DNA from: Desulfobacteraceae bacterium
Lineage (GTDB): Bacteria > Desulfobacterota > Desulfobacteria > Desulfobacterales > ETH-SRB1
Direction of reading: 5' to 3'
DNA length: 33,365 nucleotides
NCBI GenBank assembly: GCA_028571455.1
Contig: JAPVVG010000109.1
Span: 1 to 33,365 of the forward strand
Shown here: positions 25,354 through 32,405 of the stretch, in pieces
How the letters are laid out: each line of letters opens with the position of its first letter
Numbering within the stretch: the stretch's first letter is position 1
The notes under the pieces: generated by a model
What the model saw: only the letters and a program-made list of their open reading frames with translations
Told to the model about the DNA's origin: nothing
Databases searched by the model: none
Made by a program: the position numbers and the translations under genes

Positions 25354-27177
25354 ATGAAAAGACAAGACGAATTCTTGATACTAGGATTTACAGGTGCCTT
25401 TTCTAGCGGATGCACAACTGCGTCACAGTTCTTCTTAAATGGTTTGAGTCGAGCCAAGAAAGACTTCATTGCCGCTAAGTCAAAGACCAACTCAGACATT
25501 GCAAACTTCTACAAACAAAGAAGAAACGAGATTGACCGTAAGGAAGCCAAGAAAGAAAGGACTAAGAAAATACTGAAACTCGCCAGGAAAAGGCAGATTA
25601 TCAACGCATTAGAGAAAGTCGAAGACGTACCGTTTTTCTACATTTCAATGACGGACATAATGCACAGTTTGGTGATAGAATACTGCGTTACAAACGGGAC
25701 GAAGCTATCACCTGTTCCTGATCGTTTTAAAGATGTCGTGGATTTAGTTTTGCAGTGGTGCAAAGATGAGGGACTGGATAGCGAGAGCCTTATCCAAATA
25801 GGGAATGCGTTAAGGGTGCGTGATATTGATAAAGGCAATGATGAAAAGGTGTTTGTTTACTTGAAAAAACTAAAATCATTTCGAAAGAGAATGAATGACT
25901 TATACAGGGACAACTCATTTAACTTGTTTGACACGATGCAAACAGTGGGAAATAACCTTCGGAAGTGCGGAAAACCATTTGTTGATGAAAAGGAACCATT
26001 CGGGGATCCTACATACTTGGACATTCTTTCAGAAAGAGCCGGTGAGGTCCTCAAATTCCATAGAAAGTGGAAGAAACGCCAAAATTCCCCTGATCATAGA
26101 ACGTACTATTTAATCGAGTGTCTAAGGAATCCGTCTGAGGTGGACTATTTCCGAAAGCGATTCCATGAATTCTACTTGTTTTCTGTCTACGCGGACGAAG
26201 GCACGAGGCATGAGAGGGCAAGAAAGAATTACAAATTGTCTGAAGATGAGTGCGTTGCAATAGACAATGTGGATCAGGGCGGTGATTACCTTGGCGAGCC
26301 ATACAAGCAAAACGTCAAACGTTGTGTGTACCTAGCCGACATCGCTCTCACAAACTGCAAGGAGTTTCACGATTTGCACGAGGAACTCCTCAGGTACTAT
26401 GTCCTGATAAAACATCCAGGCTGCATAAAACCAACTCACACGGAACGGAACATGAATTTGGCTTATTCGATGAGTCTAAACTCTACGTGTATATGTCGAC
26501 AGGTAGGTGCTGTCATAATAAACAAGAGCTTCGTGGTTGGTGCAGGATGGAATGATACAGGCGGAGGGCGTCTCGGTTGCGTTTATCGACTGCGAAGGGA
26601 CGTTGTTGATACGAAGAACGAGGAGTTCCCTATATGTTCAGAAAGGGACCATGGACTGTTTCAGGAAATTATTGTTGGCCCAGATCGGAATCTTGATCAC
26701 AGCTTTTGTTACAAAGACGAGATTGGCGAGTTGAAAAAGGAGATTGCGAGGAGGAAGGGGACTATAAGTGACGGTTGTAAGGAAGTGCTTGAGGATGTTG
26801 AAACACGCTCATTGCAATATTGCAGGGCATTGCATGCCGAAGAAAATGCAATACTTCAGACAGCCAAGATTGGCGGCAGACGGCTTCACGGTTCGACCTT
26901 GTATACGACCACCTTTCCTTGTGAGCTGTGTGCTAAGAAGATCTTACAGGTAGATATCAAGAGGGTCGTATACTGTGAGCCCTATCCCAAAAGTGTGTCT
27001 ATGGACGTATTTTTTAAAGAGACAATGGCAAAAGTCGAAATCGTCCCTTTCGAAGGGGTTAAGTCACCTAGCTTCTTCAGACTGTTCAAACCTCCTTTCG
27101 ATATAAAGGATTTGCAGCAACTTGAAGCGATCGAAACGGGACTTGGCGCAAAGGCTGGTCATGGACAAGGCAGTTAA
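25354..27177 (+). CDS. AvcD-type anti-phage dCTP/dCMP deaminase with N-terminal P-loop domain
   Basis: A 607-residue two-domain protein. Residues 10-24 (LGFTGAFSSGCTTAS) form a P-loop-like turn in which the Walker A lysine is replaced by Cys20; the domain continues to about 350 with long charged helices. The C-terminal zinc cytidine/deoxycytidylate deaminase domain (about 362-570) has RQVGAVIINKSF, His494-Ala-Glu496 in HAEENAI and the zinc ligands Cys523 and Cys526 in PCELC; an insert with Cys residues (about 405-490) separates the halves. Proteins with this architecture deplete deoxycytidine nucleotides on phage infection. The ATG has GGAG seven bases upstream. Located between REP palindromes, with a strong hairpin before it. 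Confidence 0.85.
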   Translation: MKRQDEFLILGFTGAFSSGCTTASQFFLNGLSRAKKDFIAAKSKTNSDIANFYKQRRNEIDRKEAKKERTKKILKLARKRQIINALEKVEDVPFFYISMTDIMHSLVIEYCVTNGTKLSPVPDRFKDVVDLVLQWCKDEGLDSESLIQIGNALRVRDIDKGNDEKVFVYLKKLKSFRKRMNDLYRDNSFNLFDTMQTVGNNLRKCGKPFVDEKEPFGDPTYLDILSERAGEVLKFHRKWKKRQNSPDHRTYYLIECLRNPSEVDYFRKRFHEFYLFSVYADEGTRHERARKNYKLSEDECVAIDNVDQGGDYLGEPYKQNVKRCVYLADIALTNCKEFHDLHEELLRYYVLIKHPGCIKPTHTERNMNLAYSMSLNSTCICRQVGAVIINKSFVVGAGWNDTGGGRLGCVYRLRRDVVDTKNEEFPICSERDHGLFQEIIVGPDRNLDHSFCYKDEIGELKKEIARRKGTISDGCKEVLEDVETRSLQYCRALHAEENAILQTAKIGGRRLHGSTLYTTTFPCELCAKKILQVDIKRVVYCEPYPKSVSMDVFFKETMAKVEIVPFEGVKSPSFFRLFKPPFDIKDLQQLEAIETGLGAKAGHGQGS

Positions 27178-27209
27178 TGGAGCGCACCTGGGGGACGTCC
27201 TTGACGAAT

Positions 27210-27295
27210 GGGGTCAAGTCTGCCTTTGGAATGGGGTCAAGTCTGCCTTTGACCCTTGCTCAAAATTATTAAGGGTCAAAGGCAGACTTGACCCC
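27210..27295. repeat. REP palindrome copy 3 with a partial left duplicate
   Basis: Partial copy 27210-27228 then full copy 27233-27295. The 25-bp arms are perfectly complementary around a 13-nt loop (gctcaaaattatt). Flanks gacgaat on the left and attct on the right match those of copy 4 and extend similarity to about 18 bp of left flank. Lies between the deaminase stop and the start of the GHKL-SIR2 cassette. Confidence 0.92.
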
Positions 27296-27347
27296 ATTCT
27301 CTCGGCTATTAAGCCGTCTAATCTATGTTAGCCACAGGAATTTCACG

Positions 27348-29039
27348 ATGATGCATGCTAATTTTAAGGACACTTGGCCGCCATCTTTCACACTTGATCA
27401 AGAAAAGATCCTCAACCTCTTGACTGGCGACCACTTCTATTCCAATCCGAGTGCAGCGTTGAGAGAGGCAGTGCTAAATGCGATCGATGCTGTAAACAGG
27501 CGGCGAAGGGTAGAACCTGCGTTTTTGCCCGAGATTACCGTGACCTTCAACCGCGATGATTTGACTCTAACGGTGACCGACAACGGTGTGGGAATGAGCC
27601 GTCTTGATGTTAGTGCGCTATTCACAAAAGTTGGTGCGTCAGCTGCTACAGCTGAGGTTAATAAGGAGTCGGTTGGCGAGTTTGGAATTGGTGTCATCAG
27701 TTACTTCATGGCAGCAGACGCCTTTACGCTTCAAACCAATGACGGCAAAGGCGAGCCTGTCGGTTTGTTGTTCAACAGAGAAATGCTGGCCGGCGGCGGT
27801 GCTTCTGAAGTGCCCCCTACACAGGAATCTCAGGGCACAGTGGTTACAATCCAGATACGAGACTCCGAAACCTTTGAACTTCTCCTCGACAAATTCCCTT
27901 ACTGGTGTCGTGATGTTGAAGGGCTATCTGCCCGGGTTTTGCCGGAAGACCGAAATTTGGGTCAAGGCGGTTCAAACCGAGCGCACAACAGTGTGGTGGT
28001 AGAACTTCCTAAATGGGTGGAGCGGGCTCACTTGGCCCCTGTGACCGATCCTACCGGCTGGGATGCAATGACCGGCGTTTCGACCGTTGCGGTCCTCTAT
28101 CGAGGAGTCTTCGTTCAGGAATTTGACGTTAAGAAGGCGTGGGGTATCGAAGGATCGATCGATGTAGACCCTAAGCACTTCAAGCCTCGGCTCAACCGTG
28201 AAGGCTTCGTTGAGGGTGCGTTTCAGGCTGAAGTGGAAAGCTTTCTCCAAACGTGCCATCCCACCATTTTGGTGAGCATGGCGGCCCGCCTTACTGCCGC
28301 GGTAAAAGCGGGAACCCTTACAAAGTGGACTGAAAAGCGATGGGCGAGCCTTTGGCTTTCGGTCCCTCGTGATAAGCCATATGTTGCCGCTGTGGAAGCA
28401 TGGGATGCAGTTTTCAGGTATCTCCCGGCTTTCGAGCGCGCGGTTGGTAATAAATGGGAAGGTATCTCACTTGACCAAATGAAGACCCTTGGAGGAGAGA
28501 TATATCTGGCACCGCTAACGGAAGAAAAGCCCAACGATGTGGTATTGGCGGCCCTACGTTTTCTTCGGAATACAGGCCATAACGTTATCCGCGGCATTAG
28601 CAAAGATCGGTCATGGATGAGGTTCGCGCCTGCTACGTTCGGAACCACTGCGGACCTAATCTCAAAGGTGTTTTCCAGCGAACTGCCGCCCCTGATACCC
28701 ATTGCTCCGAAGGCGGAGAAGATTCTCGCAGAAATCACACGGATCGCTCCACTCTTTACTGGACCACCACCGGTGGACCTCGTGAACATAGGAAAAGATA
28801 GTCCGCCTGCATTGAGGCTGAAGAGTCGCTTGATTATTAATACAGATCATCCTGCAGGCGAGGCAATAGTAAAGGATGCCCTAAGCGAGAATGGCGGACC
28901 ACTATCACTAATTACGATCACTGCGCGTCACGCATACCAACAGCTTACAGAGGTCGCTGCAGCGGTTCGGCAAATTACCGCCGAGCCGGAGGTCCTCAGC
29001 CCCATTCGACGTCGGTATATTCGGAGCTATTTGTCATGA
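27348..29039 (+). CDS. GHKL (HSP90-like) ATPase, partner of SIR2
   Basis: About 563 residues starting at 27348; a longer frame from 27288 begins inside a REP palindrome and is rejected. The GHKL ATP-binding fold is clear: N box REAVLNAIDAVN with Glu40, Asn44, Asp47; G1 box TDNGVGMS (77-84); ALFTKVGAS lid; G2 box GEFGIGVISYF (110-120). The remainder follows the HSP90/MutL-like transducer pattern, without the C-terminal dimerisation motif of bacterial HtpG, and the sequence is far from HtpG. It overlaps the SIR2 gene by ATGA. Probably a sensor or activator ATPase in an NAD-depleting defence pair (inference from context). GC-richer than the Panacea genes. Confidence 0.85.
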   Translation: MMHANFKDTWPPSFTLDQEKILNLLTGDHFYSNPSAALREAVLNAIDAVNRRRRVEPAFLPEITVTFNRDDLTLTVTDNGVGMSRLDVSALFTKVGASAATAEVNKESVGEFGIGVISYFMAADAFTLQTNDGKGEPVGLLFNREMLAGGGASEVPPTQESQGTVVTIQIRDSETFELLLDKFPYWCRDVEGLSARVLPEDRNLGQGGSNRAHNSVVVELPKWVERAHLAPVTDPTGWDAMTGVSTVAVLYRGVFVQEFDVKKAWGIEGSIDVDPKHFKPRLNREGFVEGAFQAEVESFLQTCHPTILVSMAARLTAAVKAGTLTKWTEKRWASLWLSVPRDKPYVAAVEAWDAVFRYLPAFERAVGNKWEGISLDQMKTLGGEIYLAPLTEEKPNDVVLAALRFLRNTGHNVIRGISKDRSWMRFAPATFGTTADLISKVFSSELPPLIPIAPKAEKILAEITRIAPLFTGPPPVDLVNIGKDSPPALRLKSRLIINTDHPAGEAIVKDALSENGGPLSLITITARHAYQQLTEVAAAVRQITAEPEVLSPIRRRYIRSYLS

Positions 29040-30304
29040 AGGTCTTACTTTTTTCTGGTGCCGGTACATCCATGGAGTTGGGCGTGCCAGGAATGATTGG
29101 CATGGGGGAAGAGTTTCTGGATCATGTGAAACAGTGGGACATAGAGCCAGATCTGGTTCAAAAGATCATGGAAGGTTCGCTAGACGTAGAACATCTTATT
29201 GAGGCTCTTGATCGTATATGCACCGCCCGACCGTCTTTAGAAACGATTGGCCAAGACACGGTACCCCTTGAGAGAGTGAATAAGATACGCGCTGAGGTCG
29301 AGTGGTTTGTTCAGCATGCGGCGGAACGTGTAGTGGGCAAGGATGCCCAGCTAATGTGGGGTTCGGTACTGCGGGCCACTACTTCTGTGGATCTCACACT
29401 AGTGACCACAAACTACGACCGAGCAATTGAACTAGCTTCCAACGCTGAACAAGTACGCCTTGATGACGGTTTTGGCCAATTTGACCAAGGTGAAACAGCC
29501 ACCTGGGTCGGGTTTGATCCGAAGGCAAGCCATCTGCAGCTCGTAAAATTGCATGGGTCGACTGATTGGTACGCTGAAGGCCAGTTAGCCAGCCCTACCA
29601 AGCTTAGGCATCCGATGCCTCTCTTTGGGCGCGCAGCATTGCACTTGGCTAGTGGCCAAAAGCTCGGGTCAGCTCTTGTTCTACCATCGAGGGAGAAGCT
29701 ACTCACGCATGACCCATACCCACGTCTCTCGCAGACCTTTCTCAACGCGGCTGATTCTTGCGACATGGCCATTTTTGTTGGGTCATCATTGCGTGATCAC
29801 CATATCCGCAGTGCCGCTAAGACGACCTCGAATCGAGTACCTGTATTCATCGTTAACCCAGATGGAGACGTCTATGGGATAGATAATGCCCACCCTTTCA
29901 AGCAATTTGCCAGCACCTTTCTAATTGCTACCTTACCGAACGCTTTAATGTCACCTAATCCGATCGCCGCCTTAGAGGCGTCAGTCATAGTCAAATCCAA
30001 CGAAGACAAGGGAATCCTGGTCCCATTAAGACAGGCACTTGATACTGATGCCCCAGCTGACCTCCGATGTCGAGCGCTCGAAGAATTGGATGATATGGAA
30101 GTTACACTTGACGCGTACATATTGCGTCAATTCATAGCCGATGCTGATCCAAAAATTGCACGATATTCCTTAGGTCTCCTCTCACTCTCGGCTGATAGAG
30201 ATACTCTTATTGAGGAGATTAACGCTTTGCCTAATGCCAATGAGAATGCGTTCAGCGATGATCTGCTACTATTGCGCGACATGGTCAAGAAACGGTTAAA
30301 TTGA
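29036..30304 (+). CDS. SIR2-like NAD-hydrolase domain protein
   Basis: A 422-residue protein with a SIR2/sirtuin-fold N-terminal domain: LLFSGAGTSMELGVPG (4-19) binds NAD; TTNYDRAIE (124-132), the catalytic-type His173 in KLHGSTDW, VGSSLRD (248-254) and VNPDGD complete the set. There are no zinc-finger cysteines as in deacetylases, matching the defence SIR2 group that degrades NAD during infection. The C-terminal 90-100 residues (ALEELDDMEVTLDAYILRQF onward) look like short helical HEAT-like repeats. Translationally coupled to the GHKL gene and followed by an attC-like site. Confidence 0.85.
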   Translation: MKVLLFSGAGTSMELGVPGMIGMGEEFLDHVKQWDIEPDLVQKIMEGSLDVEHLIEALDRICTARPSLETIGQDTVPLERVNKIRAEVEWFVQHAAERVVGKDAQLMWGSVLRATTSVDLTLVTTNYDRAIELASNAEQVRLDDGFGQFDQGETATWVGFDPKASHLQLVKLHGSTDWYAEGQLASPTKLRHPMPLFGRAALHLASGQKLGSALVLPSREKLLTHDPYPRLSQTFLNAADSCDMAIFVGSSLRDHHIRSAAKTTSNRVPVFIVNPDGDVYGIDNAHPFKQFASTFLIATLPNALMSPNPIAALEASVIVKSNEDKGILVPLRQALDTDAPADLRCRALEELDDMEVTLDAYILRQFIADADPKIARYSLGLLSLSADRDTLIEEINALPNANENAFSDDLLLLRDMVKKRLN

Positions 30305-30331
30305 TGCCATTATACATTTTCTGCAACGGCG

Positions 30332-30408
30332 GGCTAACAACAGCTTCAACTCGGACTGGCTTTTCCGCTTGCGCTTTAAAGCCAGCCGGTTAAGCGAAGC
30401 GTTATGGC
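30332..30408 (+). other. attC-like recombination site A
   Basis: R'' GGCTAAC (30332-30338) and R' G/TTATGG (30401-30407) bound an imperfect palindrome. GCTTC (30343-30347) pairs with GAAGC (30396-30400); CGGaCTGGCTTT (30352-30363) pairs with AAAGCCAGCCG (30378-30388), leaving one extrahelical A at 30355, the hallmark that orients attC for integrase. The next ATG begins one base after GTT. Confidence 0.82.
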
Positions 30409-30976
30409 AAAAATTATGAGATACGATGAGCACGAGATCGAAAGGCTGTATCAAGAAAACTTGTCTGCTGCCCGACAGCTACTTGCTTCCTTACCTGTGG
30501 CAGAAGGAAGAGAACCGACTACCAAAGGATTAAATGGATGGGTTTACGAGCAGACAATTTGCCATTGCTTATCACAAGAACTGAAAGCATTGGGGATATT
30601 GCCCAGCATAGCAGAGCAAGTGTCCCTCTATGGAAGGGTCAAGATTGACTTACTGGTAGGCAGAGTGGCTATTGAAATAAAGGCACTGGGCTCTTTCGGC
30701 GATGATGCTAAGAAATACAGTAGGTACCGAACCAAAGTAGAACAAAAGGGATGGGTATATTGCTATTTGACGCGCGGTGAGACGTACCGTCCCTATCGCT
30801 TGGCAACCGAAGAAGCCCTTGGAAAAGAACGAGCTTTCTTCCTGGACATACAAGGAGATTGGGAAAGATTTGTGAAAGAAGTCCTGAAAAGTTACGAAGG
30901 AAAGCCATAACAAGTCAAGCCGACCGCGGGAACGTTCGGCGGTTTTCATCAAAGCCACCGGCGCGGCGGCTTACTT
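30402..30976 (+). mobile_element. Integron-type cassette 2 carrying the PD-(D/E)XK gene
   Basis: Left boundary G/TTATGGC is exactly complementary to GCCATAAC (30904-30911) at the end of its gene. About 575 bp with one ORF that fills the cassette, its start codon overlapping the boundary sequence, a common cassette layout. Confidence 0.72.
30404..30910 (+). CDS. PD-(D/E)XK nuclease-fold protein
   Basis: A 168-residue protein in a single-gene cassette. The restriction-endonuclease-like core is suggested by YEQTICHCLSQEL (helix with Glu49), then KIDLLVGRVAIEIKALG with Asp82 and Glu91-x-Lys93, the D...ExK catalytic triad on adjacent strands. The following GWVYCYLTRGETYRPY fits the next strand. 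The target (DNA or RNA, phage or self) is unknown, and no methylase or partner gene is present in the cassette. No Shine-Dalgarno is possible from within the cassette because the ATG starts two bases after its boundary. Confidence 0.65.
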   Translation: MAKIMRYDEHEIERLYQENLSAARQLLASLPVAEGREPTTKGLNGWVYEQTICHCLSQELKALGILPSIAEQVSLYGRVKIDLLVGRVAIEIKALGSFGDDAKKYSRYRTKVEQKGWVYCYLTRGETYRPYRLATEEALGKERAFFLDIQGDWERFVKEVLKSYEGKP

Positions 30977-30983
30977 TTGGGAC
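30904..30983 (+). other. attC-like recombination site B
   Basis: R'' GCCATAAC (30904-30911); AAGCCGaCCGC (30917-30927) pairs with GCGGCGGCTT (30963-30972) with an extrahelical A at 30923; a further AGT/ACT pair lies outside. The right core reads TTTGGGAC instead of a canonical GTTRRRY, so it may be mutated. REP copy 4 begins 13 bases later. Confidence 0.68.
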
Positions 30984-30995
30984 ACTTGGACGAAT

Positions 30996-31058
30996 GGGGT
31001 CAAGTCTGCCTTTGACCCTTGCTCAAAATTATTAAGGGTCAAAGGCAGACTTGACCCC
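30996..31058. repeat. REP palindrome copy 4 (63 bp)
   Basis: Perfect 25-bp arms, loop gctcaaaattatt, flanks gacgaat / attct as for copy 3. It sits between attC site B and the partial attC before the HEPN cassette. Confidence 0.93.
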
Positions 31059-31070
31059 ATTCTTCTCAGA

Positions 31071-31137
31071 CAGACAAAAGCGGCGCTTCCCTTCGGTCGC
31101 CCCGCTTTTGTCTGCCGGTGATTCGCGCAGTTAGCTT
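31071..31137 (+). other. Partial attC-like site before the HEPN cassette
   Basis: A perfect 13-bp stem CAGACAAAAGCGG (31071-31083) / CCGCTTTTGTCTG (31102-31114) is followed by ccggtgattcgcgca and the core G/TTAGCTT (31130-31137). The matching left outer arm and R'' box are missing; REP copy 4 is found in their place. Confidence 0.6.
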
Positions 31138-32028
31138 AAGAGGATTAAATATGTATGACGAAAAAGTTGCTGGATATAAAAAAATCGCGACTCGATTTAA
31201 GAATTTCAATAAAGAGCTTCGGGATATTTGGGAAAATTATAATATAATGATTTTCTATATACCAAAACTTCATAATTTAGTTAAAAGAAAGAATCTACCT
31301 CCTCTTAGTTTTGCCCCTCTTTTTTCAGAGATTCAAAAAACAATAAAAATTGATGACACCTTAGGAGCGTTTTCGAGCTTGCGACTCAAATCAAGCCCAA
31401 GAAGTTCACTTGTTGAATCTGTTATTACTTTCGAAGATTTCTTGTCATATATTATTTATACTGTTTATAGCGATTATCCAGGAAAACTACTTTCCGTTGA
31501 TGAAGGAAATCAAATTGAATCATCAGATAGAAAATCGAAACTTCTAAATACAATCATTCATAGCGAGAATAAAGAAGAAATAATCGACAAATTAATTGAA
31601 GAAAAATCAAGATCAATATTTTATGGTAATATAGTCGATTTTTTTATTAAGGATCGTGCAAAGCTCGAATTCAGGGATCATTTCAAAGTAGAATTGAGCG
31701 ATCCAATAAAAAAAAACTTAGCTGAAATTTTAGCTAGAAGAAATATAATTGTGCATAATAATGGTAGAATTGATAGAAAATACATCAGAGAAACAAATAG
31801 CTCGGAACCTCTGGGGAAAAAAATAAAAATTGATGAACAATATTTGAAGTATTCAATTATCACGCTTCAAGGTATAGCTGCACATGCAGGTGGGCAAGTC
31901 ATAAAATCAATATACAAAAAGCCTATACTTGGAAAAATAAAATATATTATGAATAGTTACGAAAACCATCTAAAAGCTAACAAAGCTAATGCAGCCGACG
32001 CATAAAGCCGCGCGGCTGATTAGAGTCG
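31131..32028 (+). mobile_element. Integron-type cassette 3 carrying the HEPN gene
   Basis: Left boundary G/TTAGCTT is exactly complementary to AAGCTAAC (31974-31981), the R'' box at the end of the HEPN gene. 898 bp, one ORF. Confidence 0.72.
31151..32005 (+). CDS. HEPN-domain protein (putative ribonuclease)
   Basis: About 284 residues starting at 31151, where GAGGA lies six bases upstream; a GTG at 31118 would start inside the attC stem and is rejected. An all-helical protein with the HEPN signature near residues 190-205: LAEILARRNIIVHNNGRID, that is Arg197-Asn-x3-His202 (Rx4H). Such proteins are often RNases activated in anti-phage or toxin-antitoxin systems. No nucleotidyltransferase partner is present. 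The last residues (ANKANAADA) are encoded by the attC arm. Strongly AT-rich, unlike the adjacent GC-rich cassettes, showing independent origin. Confidence 0.65.
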   Translation: MYDEKVAGYKKIATRFKNFNKELRDIWENYNIMIFYIPKLHNLVKRKNLPPLSFAPLFSEIQKTIKIDDTLGAFSSLRLKSSPRSSLVESVITFEDFLSYIIYTVYSDYPGKLLSVDEGNQIESSDRKSKLLNTIIHSENKEEIIDKLIEEKSRSIFYGNIVDFFIKDRAKLEFRDHFKVELSDPIKKNLAEILARRNIIVHNNGRIDRKYIRETNSSEPLGKKIKIDEQYLKYSIITLQGIAAHAGGQVIKSIYKKPILGKIKYIMNSYENHLKANKANAADA

Positions 32029-32035
32029 TTAAGAG
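31974..32035 (+). other. attC-like recombination site C
   Basis: R'' AAGCTAAC (31974-31981); CTAATgCAGCCGaCGC pairs with GCGCGGCTGATTAG leaving two extrahelical bases (G and A) on one side; right core G/TTAAGAG from 32028. The left half lies inside the end of the HEPN frame. Confidence 0.78.
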
Positions 32036-32079
32036 GCTTGTTTTACATTTTGAAAATATAAAGACTCTGAGGATGCATT

Positions 32080-32361
32080 ATGGCAAAAGCAAAAGATACT
32101 TATAAATATTATTTCAAGGTCGGGAACAAAATCGTCTACGGCGGAATAACAAACGATTTGGAACGTAGGGAACAAGAGCACCAACAGAAAAGGTCTAAAG
32201 GTCATATTTACAAAGTAGGCCGTCGCACAACTGATGAGGCCGCCAGAGAATGGGAAAAGGATATGATTAGCAAGAGGGTAGTGAAATCACCACCCATAAG
32301 CGGTTCGCGAAAGAAAATCGAATATAAGAAAGCAGCACATACAGGAATGAAGCAAAGTTAG
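32080..32361 (+). CDS. GIY-YIG-like small protein
   Basis: A 93-residue basic protein with GAGGA six bases before the ATG. The N-terminal half resembles the GIY-YIG nuclease core: YYFKVGNKIVYGGITNDLER, with the tyrosines, the GGIT turn and the following Arg-rich helix EQEHQQKRSKGH. A conserved Glu (AREWEKDMI) could be the metal ligand. It lacks a second DNA-binding domain. First gene after attC site C, in what may be a fourth cassette whose own end was not found. A nicking role in defence or mobility is possible, not shown. Confidence 0.6.
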   Translation: MAKAKDTYKYYFKVGNKIVYGGITNDLERREQEHQQKRSKGHIYKVGRRTTDEAAREWEKDMISKRVVKSPPISGSRKKIEYKKAAHTGMKQS

Positions 32362-32405
32362 ATTGCAAATTATCAACTTGGAAAGTACATGAGGAGTCTA
32401 AATCT

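Larger units (their letters stand above)
27328..30401 (+). mobile_element. Integron-type cassette 1 carrying the GHKL ATPase and SIR2 genes
   Basis: The left boundary G/TTAGCC (27327-27333) is exactly complementary to GGCTAAC (30332-30338), the R'' box of the attC-like site after the SIR2 gene, as in a cassette that inserted from its circular form. The cassette is 3074 bp with both genes reading toward attC, the standard orientation. Two genes and 3 kb is long for a cassette. Confidence 0.7.

Noticed and set aside
27122-27331. Plus-strand frame across REP copy 3
   Set aside because: Starts in the deaminase in another frame and runs through the palindrome; not a gene.
27288-27347. Upstream start for the GHKL ATPase
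   Set aside because: It begins in REP copy 3 and crosses the cassette boundary; the ATG at 27348 has AGGA upstream and lies inside the cassette.
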